Position numbers and translations under genes: made by a program. Shown here in pieces: positions 57,994-64,000 of a stretch of DNA of 64,000 bases; position 1 is the first letter of the stretch, and each line of letters starts with the position of its first letter. The notes beneath the pieces were generated by a model. The model was not told the origin of the DNA. It worked only from the letters and a program-made list of their open reading frames with translations, and did not search any database. Origin of the DNA: Roseococcus sp. SDR (lineage in GTDB: Bacteria; Pseudomonadota; Alphaproteobacteria; Acetobacterales; Acetobacteraceae); the NCBI RefSeq assembly GCF_019083995.1, contig NZ_JAHRCU010000014.1:1-64000 (forward strand), given 5' to 3'.

Positions 57994-58059
57994 CGTGAAT
58001 AATCTCTTTTTTGGTTAAAAATCGGTTGCAAAATACAGGCCCTGGTTGTATCCAGGGCC
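57994..58059 (+). promoter_or_regulatory. AT-rich promoter-like region upstream of the proline-rich ORF
   Basis: These 66 bases are much richer in A and T than the surroundings (AATAATCTCTTTTTTGG, TTAAAAATCGGTTGCAAAAT). They likely hold the promoter of the proline-rich ORF and the downstream receptor. No classical Fur box is evident. AGGGCC precedes the ATG at 58060. Confidence 0.45.
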
Positions 58060-58554
58060 ATGCTTCCCGCCCCGTTCCCCCGCCTTGCCTGGCCGTTCGG
58101 CACGTCGCCGGACCTCTCCTTCACCTGGATCCCCCTTGGGGCCACGCCGGAACCCGCACCGGCTTTCATTCCGCCCGTCGGGCCCGGCCTCGCGGAAGCG
58201 GGGCTGGCGGAGCCCGGGCTGCTGGCCCCCCTGCCCCCATCCGTGCCGGAAGTCTTGCCGCCGGCGGAAGCGCCCGCCCCGCCCATCCCGATCCCGGCCG
58301 GCTTCGCACCGGGCGCGCCCTTGCCCGAGCCGCCCGCCACCGTGATCCCGCCCACCGGGCCCGCACCGATACCCCCGCTGCCGGACATCCCCTTCGTGGT
58401 GCCGGAGCCGCCGCTCCCCGTGATCACGCCGCCCGGGCCCAATCCTTTCGCGGCGGACCCTGCGGCGCTGCTCGCGGCGCTTCAGGCCGCCCTGCCGCCC
58501 CTTCCGGAGGGGTTGCCCCCGGTGCCCCCACCCCACTTGGCCTGGTTTATGTAA
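58060..58554 (+). CDS. Proline-rich hypothetical protein
   Basis: The 164-residue product is about one-third proline, with alanine, leucine and glycine: motifs such as PVGPGLAEAGLAEPGLLAPL and PPSVPEVLPPAEAPAPPIPI repeat loosely. No signal peptide or membrane helix is clear; a helical stretch NPFAADPAALLAALQAALPP appears near the end. Promoter-like sequence upstream and the TonB-dependent receptor 40 bases downstream suggest a real, cotranscribed gene. An antisense glycine-rich frame covers the same bases, so coding status is not certain. I see no function. Confidence 0.5.
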   Translation: MLPAPFPRLAWPFGTSPDLSFTWIPLGATPEPAPAFIPPVGPGLAEAGLAEPGLLAPLPPSVPEVLPPAEAPAPPIPIPAGFAPGAPLPEPPATVIPPTGPAPIPPLPDIPFVVPEPPLPVITPPGPNPFAADPAALLAALQAALPPLPEGLPPVPPPHLAWFM

Positions 58555-58562
58555 TAACATAA
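58547..58562. promoter_or_regulatory. AT-rich palindrome ahead of the TonB-dependent receptor
   Basis: TTATGT (58547-58552) and ACATAA (58557-58562) are a perfect inverted repeat with a 4-base spacer, overlapping the proline-rich ORF stop and 32 bases before the receptor ATG. It may be an operator or a weak secondary promoter element. Confidence 0.4.
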
Positions 58563-58594
58563 CGTTTCGGGCAGCATCCGAATGAGCCTGCCCC

Positions 58595-60685
58595 ATGCAC
58601 CCATCGCTTCGTCTTTCCGCCGCCGCCCTTCTGCTCGGCGCCGGCTCCTTCCCGGCCAACGCCGAAGAGGCGGTGGAGGTGCCCGACACGGTGGTGCAGG
58701 CGCGCCGGCTGGACGCGGCGCGCGGCACCATCTCCCCCACGCTCGGCGCCACCGTCTCCACGCTGGACCGCAACGCGATCGAGGGCCTGCCCCAGGGCGT
58801 GCAGGCGCCGATCAACGAGTTGCTGCTCACCTTCCCCGGCGTGGTGCAGGACAGTTTCGGCGAGATCCATGTCCGCGGTGAGCACCGCAACCTGCAATAC
58901 CGCATCAATGGCGTGACCATCCCCGAGGGCATCCAGGGCTTCGGCGCCTTCCTGGATGCGCGGGGCGTGCGCTCGCTCTCGCTCATCACCGGCTCGCTGC
59001 CGGCGCAGTTCGGTTACCGCACCGGCGGTGTCGTGGATGTGAACCTGATCTCCGGCACCTCCAATCCGGGCGGCTGGGCCAGCGTCTATGGCGGCAGCTT
59101 CCGCACCTTCCAGCCCTCGCTCGGCTATGCCGGCGTCTTCAACGGCTGGGATGTCTTCGCCATGGGGACAGCGAAGCAGAGCCTGATGGGCATCGAGCCG
59201 CCCACCGGCTCCTACGACGCCATCCACAACCGGACGAACCAGTATCGCGGCCTGCTCTCGGTCTCGCGGCCCGTGACCGAGTCCACGCGGATCAGCTTCA
59301 TCGGCGGCGCCTCGGCCAATCGCTTCCAGATGCCGAACAATCCGGGCCAGCCGCAGGAATATCCGGTGGATGGGATCACCGATTTCAACAGCGCGCGGCT
59401 CAACGCGCATCAATGGGAGCGCAACCAGTTCGGCATCCTGGCCCTGCAGGGCGGCGACGCCGCGCTCGACTGGCAGGTGGCGGGCTTCGCGCGGCGCTCC
59501 TCCACCAAATACATCCCCGATGTGCAGGGCGAGCTGGCCTTCAACGGCGTGGCCTCCGGCATCCAGCGCCTCAGCCAGGCGGCGGGGGTGCAGGCCGATG
59601 CCTCCTACCGCCTCAATGCCGAGCACACGCTGCGCTTCGGCCTGATGACGATGGCCGAGCGCGTGCGCGCCTGGAACACCAGCTACGTCTTTCCCATGGA
59701 TGCGGATGGCGAGGTGTTCGACGCCGCCTTCCCCGTCATCAACAACAACCGCCGCACCTCCTGGCTCTATGGCATCTACCTGCAGGATGAATGGCGCATC
59801 ACCGACCGCTTCACGCTGAATTTCGGCCTGCGCGGCGATTATGCCGACCAGGCGGTGCAGGCGGGCCAGGTCTCACCGCGCATCAATGCCGTCTGGCGGC
59901 CCTGGGACGGCACGACGCTGACGCTGGGCTATGCGCGCTACTTCACGCCGCCCGCGCAGGACCTCATCACGCCCTTCACCGTCAGCCAGTTCGAGAACAC
60001 GACCGGTGCGCCGCCCGGCACATACGGCGCGACGCCACGGCCCGAGCGCAGCAATTATTTCTCGGCCGGCATCTCGCAGCGCGTGACGCCGCAGCTCACG
60101 CTCGGCAGCAATGCCTGGTACAAGCAGGCGACCGACATGCTGGATCTCGGCCAGTTCGGCCGCGCGCTGGTCTTCACGCCCTTCAACTACGCGCGGGGGC
60201 AGAGCTACGGCATCGAGCTCACCGGGCAATGGACGAGCGAGCGCCTGAGCGTCTTCGCCAACCTCACCCTCTCACGCGCCATCGGCACCAATATCCGCAG
60301 CAGCCAGTTCAACTTCGACGCGGAGGAGCTGAGCTACATCGCGGGCAAGTATGTGCGCACCGATCACGACCAGCTCATCACCGCCTCGGGCGGCATCAGC
60401 TACCGGCCCTGGGAGGGGGCGCGCGCCTCGGCCACCGCCTACTATGGCAATGGCTTGCGGCGCGGCTTCGCCAACAGCGAGAAGCAGCCGGCCTATGCCA
60501 CGATGAACCTTGGTTTCGCCCAGGAATTCCGGGCGTTTGACGGCGGCGCCTGGACCGCCCGCGTGGACCTGATCAATGTGACGGACCAAGTGGTGCAGCT
60601 GCGCGACGGCTCGGGCATCGGGGTCGGCGCGCCGCAGTTCCTGCCGCGGCGCGCCATCTATGCGGGGCTGTCCCGCGCCTTCTGA
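58595..60685 (+). CDS. TonB-dependent outer-membrane receptor
   Basis: The 696-residue protein has a signal peptide (MHPSLRLSAAALLLGAGSFP, cleavage near ANA-EE). A plug domain follows (PDTVVQARRLD, NELLLTFPGVVQDSFGEIHVRG in part, and RTGGVVDVNLISG). A 22-strand barrel ends in the C-terminal signature AIYAGLSRAF with terminal phenylalanine for BAM assembly. No clear TonB box is seen. The ligand is not readable; siderophore, vitamin B12 or carbohydrate are possible. Uptake of the bound ligand would need TonB-ExbBD elsewhere. It is convergent with the chemoreceptor gene, 6 bases apart. Confidence 0.9.
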   Translation: MHPSLRLSAAALLLGAGSFPANAEEAVEVPDTVVQARRLDAARGTISPTLGATVSTLDRNAIEGLPQGVQAPINELLLTFPGVVQDSFGEIHVRGEHRNLQYRINGVTIPEGIQGFGAFLDARGVRSLSLITGSLPAQFGYRTGGVVDVNLISGTSNPGGWASVYGGSFRTFQPSLGYAGVFNGWDVFAMGTAKQSLMGIEPPTGSYDAIHNRTNQYRGLLSVSRPVTESTRISFIGGASANRFQMPNNPGQPQEYPVDGITDFNSARLNAHQWERNQFGILALQGGDAALDWQVAGFARRSSTKYIPDVQGELAFNGVASGIQRLSQAAGVQADASYRLNAEHTLRFGLMTMAERVRAWNTSYVFPMDADGEVFDAAFPVINNNRRTSWLYGIYLQDEWRITDRFTLNFGLRGDYADQAVQAGQVSPRINAVWRPWDGTTLTLGYARYFTPPAQDLITPFTVSQFENTTGAPPGTYGATPRPERSNYFSAGISQRVTPQLTLGSNAWYKQATDMLDLGQFGRALVFTPFNYARGQSYGIELTGQWTSERLSVFANLTLSRAIGTNIRSSQFNFDAEELSYIAGKYVRTDHDQLITASGGISYRPWEGARASATAYYGNGLRRGFANSEKQPAYATMNLGFAQEFRAFDGGAWTARVDLINVTDQVVQLRDGSGIGVGAPQFLPRRAIYAGLSRAF

Positions 60686-60691
60686 GGGGGC

Positions 60692-63085
60692 TCAGGCCGC
60701 CGCTCGCTCCGCCAGGAAGCCTCGCAGCGCCTCCTGCTGCGCGGGCGAGAGGGCGAAGGCCAGGCCGCAGCGCTGCGCGCCCGCCTCCACCACGCGGCCG
60801 GGCAGGCTCATGCCGCGCAACACCAGCGTGACCTGCGCGCCGGCGCCCAGGTCCGGCACCGGCTCCAGCCCCGCGCCGCCCTCGGAGAGATCGAGCAGCA
60901 CCGCCTCCAGGCCCCTGCCCTGCCGTTCCAGCCGCACGGGAATGCCGAGCGCCATGCGGGGCGACCGGCGGCGATCCGCCGCGGCACTGCATTCGCGCAC
61001 GGTGCGGACCAGCGTGCCCCGCACCTCATCCAGCGCACCGGCCGCCGCATCGGCGCTGCCGCGCATGCGCTCGGCGCTGTTCGCGGCCTCGGCCGCCTCA
61101 TGCCCCAGGGATTGGACACGGCCCGAGACCTCGCGCGCCGCCTCGGCCGAACTGGCCACCGCGCGGGCGATCTCCTGCGTGGCGGCGGATTGCTGCTCCA
61201 TCGCGGCGGCGACGCCGGCGGCGATGTGCTCGAGCCCCTCCACCGTCTGGCCGATGCGGCCGATGGCCTCGACGGCGCGGCCGGTCTCGGCCTCCACCTC
61301 CGCAATCTGCTGGCCGATCTCCTGCGTGGCTTGCGCGGTCTGGCTCGCCAGGCTCTTCACCTCCGAGGCGACGACGGCGAAGCCCTTGCCCGCCTCGCCC
61401 GCGCGCGCCGCCTCGATGGTGGCGTTCAGCGCCAGCAGATTGGTCCGGGCTGCGATGTCGGCGATCATCTCGGCCACCTTGCCGATGCGCTGCACCGCCT
61501 CCGACAGGCCACGGATCGTGCCGCTGCCCTCGCGCGTGCCCTCGACCGCGCCCTGCGTCAGGCTCGCCGCCTCCTGCATGCGGGCGGAGATCTCCCGGAT
61601 GGAGGCGGACATCTGCTCGGCGGCGGCGGCCACCGTCTCGCTCGCTTCCAGCGCGTGGCTTGCGGCCTGGGCGGCACCCTGGCCGGCGGCGGAGATGCGC
61701 TCGGCGCCCGCGGCCACACCCTGCGTCTCCTCCGTCACGCTGCCCATGCGGGCGCCGATGGCGGCGAAGCTGTCCCGCGTCTGGTTCTCGATGCGGTCGG
61801 CCATCTCGGCCAGCGCCGCATCCTGCGCCTGGCGCGCTGCCTCGCGCTCGGCATCCGCGGCCTCCCGCAGGCGGGCGGCCTCTTCCTGCTGCGCCTGGAA
61901 GGCGGCCATGGCGCGGGCCAGCACGCCGATCTCGTCCGCCCGGGCGGTGCCGGGGACGGTGACGTCGCGCGCGCCTTCGGACAGGCGCCGGACGGTGATG
62001 GCCAGGGCATCCAGCGGCCGTGCCACGCGCAAGCTGATGAGCAAGGCCAGCGCGGCCGAGAAGGCCAGGCCCAGCAGGGCGAGCACGCCCTGGGACCACA
62101 TGGCGGCCTCGGCCCGCGCGGTGCGCTCCGTGCCGAAGCGCGCCACGCCGGCCTCGGTCGCGGCCATCACGCCGACCATCCCATCGAGCGCGGGATTGGT
62201 GACGCTCATCCAGCGCGCCACATCCACCTCCGGCGCGCGGCCGGCCGCCCAGGCGGCGAGGATGTCGCGGGCCAGGGCGTCGAAGCCGGCCGGCGCGAGA
62301 TACCGGCCGCGCGAGGTCTCGATCGCCTGCACGGCGGCGGGCAGGAAGAAGCCGGAGCGGGCCTGCACGTCGAGCGAGTCCAGCAGGGACCGCGCGGCGC
62401 CGCGCAACTCGATGATGCGGGTGAGCGCCGCGGCGTCCGGCGCGCGGCCGGCGGCGAGGCCCTCAGCGATGAGAGAGCGCGAGAGGCCGGCCGCATCGCG
62501 CAGGCGCCAGCTCATCATCAGCAGGTCGGCCCGGCGGAGCAGCGCCGCCTCATCCCCCGCGGCATGCGGCAACACCGTCATCCAGCCCGATCCCGCGGCC
62601 GAGACATGGCGGCGCGTCTCCTCGGCGTAGCGGCGCCGGGCGGCGGGGTCGCGCTGGGCGAGCGGCTGGGCGAGCAGGCGGTCGGCCTCGGCGCGCAGGG
62701 CCGGGACATCCCGCAGCAGGGCCTCGATCGGCGCATTTTGCGCGCTGCCGGGGGAGATCCGCAGCAGGGCCTGCGCGCCCGCCCGCATGGCATCCGCCGC
62801 GGCACGGTAGCGCTGGATTTCGGCACGCTGCGCGGCATCGGCCGGCGCCTCGGCCAACAGGGCGGTGAGGGTGAGCTGGCGCTCGGTCAGGAAAGCGGCG
62901 AGACCGGTGCCGAAGCGAACGGCGCCCATCATCTCCTCCGCCTCGGAGCGCACCGTGTCGAGCTGCACCTTGGCGCGATAGGCCAGGCTGCCGAGCGTGG
63001 CGGTCAGCGCGAGGCCCAGCAGCAGGATGGCGCCCGTCAAGGTTCGGCGGAGCGTGAAGAAGCGAGAGAAGCGCGAGGCGGACAT
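60692..63085 (-). CDS. Methyl-accepting chemotaxis protein with C-terminal PilZ domain
   Basis: The 797-residue protein (ATG at 63085, GGAG six bases upstream) has TM1 ([19 protein letters not shown]), a ~330-residue helical periplasmic domain, TM2 ([17 protein letters not shown]), a HAMP region and the signalling hairpin with [20 protein letters not shown]. The C terminus (~residues 700-790) is PilZ-like: RRRSPR followed ~25 residues later by DLSEGGAG, the two conserved cyclic-di-GMP-binding motifs (RxxxR and D/NxSxxG). Chemotaxis output may thus be tuned by cyclic-di-GMP, as in Azospirillum Tlp1. The stimulus is unknown. Confidence 0.9.
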   Translation of the reverse strand: MSASRFSRFFTLRRTLTGAILLLGLALTATLGSLAYRAKVQLDTVRSEAEEMMGAVRFGTGLAAFLTERQLTLTALLAEAPADAAQRAEIQRYRAAADAMRAGAQALLRISPGSAQNAPIEALLRDVPALRAEADRLLAQPLAQRDPAARRRYAEETRRHVSAAGSGWMTVLPHAAGDEAALLRRADLLMMSWRLRDAAGLSRSLIAEGLAAGRAPDAAALTRIIELRGAARSLLDSLDVQARSGFFLPAAVQAIETSRGRYLAPAGFDALARDILAAWAAGRAPEVDVARWMSVTNPALDGMVGVMAATEAGVARFGTERTARAEAAMWSQGVLALLGLAFSAALALLISLRVARPLDALAITVRRLSEGARDVTVPGTARADEIGVLARAMAAFQAQQEEAARLREAADAEREAARQAQDAALAEMADRIENQTRDSFAAIGARMGSVTEETQGVAAGAERISAAGQGAAQAASHALEASETVAAAAEQMSASIREISARMQEAASLTQGAVEGTREGSGTIRGLSEAVQRIGKVAEMIADIAARTNLLALNATIEAARAGEAGKGFAVVASEVKSLASQTAQATQEIGQQIAEVEAETGRAVEAIGRIGQTVEGLEHIAAGVAAAMEQQSAATQEIARAVASSAEAAREVSGRVQSLGHEAAEAANSAERMRGSADAAAGALDEVRGTLVRTVRECSAAADRRRSPRMALGIPVRLERQGRGLEAVLLDLSEGGAGLEPVPDLGAGAQVTLVLRGMSLPGRVVEAGAQRCGLAFALSPAQQEALRGFLAERAAA

Positions 63086-63188
63086 GACGAACTCCAAGAG
63101 AAAGTTCCGTTCTACGGAACGAGGGTAAAGGCTTCCTTTCCGCGCCCCGCCCCTTGCCCCCGGCGCGCGGCCGCGCGAGCCTTCGGGC

Positions 63189-64000
63189 ATGAGCGATTGG
63201 CAGGCCCGCGCGGGCACCTCCTTCACCCCCCGCAAGCAGCCGGCGACCGGTGCGCGCGGCATGGTCGTCACCAACCATCCGGCGGCGAGTGCCGCCGGCG
63301 CGCAGATGCTGGCCGAAGGCGGCAATGCGGTGGATGCGGCCGTCGCCGCCATTCTCGCCCTTTCGGTCTGCGAGCCGATGATGGTGGGGCTCTTCGGCGG
63401 GGGGCTGATGCACCTCGCGCATCCGGACGGCACGCATGAGGTGCTGGACGGCATGGCCTGCGCGCCCTTCTCGGCCAGGCCCGAGATGTTCGAGGGGCGC
63501 GAGCCGCATCGGCAGCTGCGCGGCGGGCAATCCGTCGCCGTGCCGGCCAATCTGCTGGCCTGGGAGGCGGCGCTGAAGCGGCATGGGCGCTTCTCGATGG
63601 CCGATGTGATCGCGCCCGCCATCCGCCTCGCCGAGCGCGGCTTCGCCGTCTCGGGCTATCTGAACGAGTGCATCCAGGAGACAGCGGCGGATCTGGCGCT
63701 TGATCCCGGCATGGCGCGGCTGTTTCTGCCCGATGGCGCGCCGCTGGCGCCCGGCGCGCGGCTGGTCAATGCCGCGCTGGGCGAGACGCTGCGCGCCATC
63801 GCGGCCGAGGGCGCGGATGCGCTGCATCAGGGGGATCTCGGCACCTCCGCGAGCCATGACCTGGCGCGCAAGGGCGGCATCATCACGACGGATGACCTGG
63901 CGGCGGCGAAGGTGATCAAGCGCGAGGCGGTGCGCGGGACCTATCGCGGGATCGAGGTCTGGGGGCCGCCCCCGCCCTCGGCCGGGGGCGTGCATGTGCT
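63189..64000 (+). CDS. Gamma-glutamyltransferase family protein (5' part, cut by window end)
   Basis: The ORF runs off the window after ~270 codons. [20 protein letters not shown] and [20 protein letters not shown] are the classic opening of the GGT Ntn-hydrolase family, and [16 protein letters not shown] the next block. The autocleavage threonine lies beyond the window, so activity cannot be judged. No signal peptide is seen, which suggests a cytoplasmic GGT-like protein rather than the periplasmic type. GGTs cleave glutathione or acyl-glutamyl amides. It is divergent from the chemoreceptor gene, 103 bases apart. Confidence 0.88.
   Translation, partial: MSDWQARAGTSFTPRKQPATGARGMVVTNHPAASAAGAQMLAEGGNAVDAAVAAILALSVCEPMMVGLFGGGLMHLAHPDGTHEVLDGMACAPFSARPEMFEGREPHRQLRGGQSVAVPANLLAWEAALKRHGRFSMADVIAPAIRLAERGFAVSGYLNECIQETAADLALDPGMARLFLPDGAPLAPGARLVNAALGETLRAIAAEGADALHQGDLGTSASHDLARKGGIITTDDLAAAKVIKREAVRGTYRGIEVWGPPPPSAGGVHV

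Noticed and set aside
57994-58059. Fur box ahead of the TonB-dependent receptor
   Set aside because: The region is AT-rich but I could not align it convincingly to the GATAAT-type hexamer array.

Overview
The window is chromosomal DNA from a GC-rich alphaproteobacterium. The mix of an alphaproteobacterial FtsZ tail, many TRAP, TAXI and ABC uptake genes with solitary binding proteins, and Tat or Sec leaders on most periplasmic proteins suggests a Rhodospirillales/Acetobacteraceae member of the Roseomonas type; this is inference from gene content and base composition, not a database match. Genes are packed tightly, with many 4-base ATGA/GTGA overlaps and no gap over 300 bases. I see no tRNA, rRNA, insertion sequence, prophage or CRISPR array.

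Layout. 1-0.5 kb: 3' end of ftsZ. 0.6-5.6 kb: a leftward ttrBCA-type molybdoenzyme operon (tetrathionate reductase-like). 5.7-11.9 kb: housekeeping genes (nth, DUF2244, gpmI, gshB, a CBS/DUF294 protein and a convergent DnaQ-like exonuclease). 11.9-17.2 kb: lipid desaturase, flavoprotein monooxygenase, DMT exporter, Asp/Glu-type racemase and M20 peptidase. 17.2-23.5 kb: two homologous small secreted proteins of unknown function, a TAXI binding protein, an M81 (MlrC) peptidase, DUF3422, GNAT, and a TetR/membrane-protein pair. 23.4-28.8 kb: a bacterial voltage-gated cation channel with an unusual pore motif, NnrU, gmd and an MHS-family transporter. 28.9-33.7 kb: DUF4212 plus VC_2705-type sodium symporter, three small membrane proteins, dapB and a cupin. 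34-40.6 kb: AraC/MFS pair, methyltransferase/oxyR pair, a TerB-like protein, acyl-CoA dehydrogenase, VOC protein and MarR. 40.7-45.7 kb: a complete DctPQM TRAP transporter with a hydratase-like gene, then an EAL phosphodiesterase. 45.7-54.3 kb: HMG-CoA lyase-like gene with DUF3237, TetR with an RND efflux pair, a TauD-like dioxygenase, and an RMD1-family membrane protein behind a rhodanese. 54.4-58 kb: NMT1/THI5-type ABC transporter and a maleate isomerase/arylmalonate decarboxylase-like enzyme. 58-64 kb: a proline-rich ORF, a TonB-dependent receptor, a chemoreceptor fused to a PilZ domain, and the start of a gamma-glutamyltransferase.

How it fits together. The cell appears to be a scavenging heterotroph: several systems import organic acids or small metabolites (TRAP, ABC, symporter, MHS), each sitting beside an enzyme likely to act on the cargo. 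Local regulators (TetR twice, AraC, MarR, OxyR) lie next to their presumed targets, and the EAL protein and the PilZ chemoreceptor point to cyclic-di-GMP control of behaviour. The most striking unexplained signals are RNA-scale: strong hairpins over or next to ribosome binding sites (before 17305 and before 47936), perfect hairpins directly downstream of two binding-protein genes inside their operons (41900-41930 and 55485-55511), several families of palindromic intergenic repeats, and two genes that seem to start at CTG.
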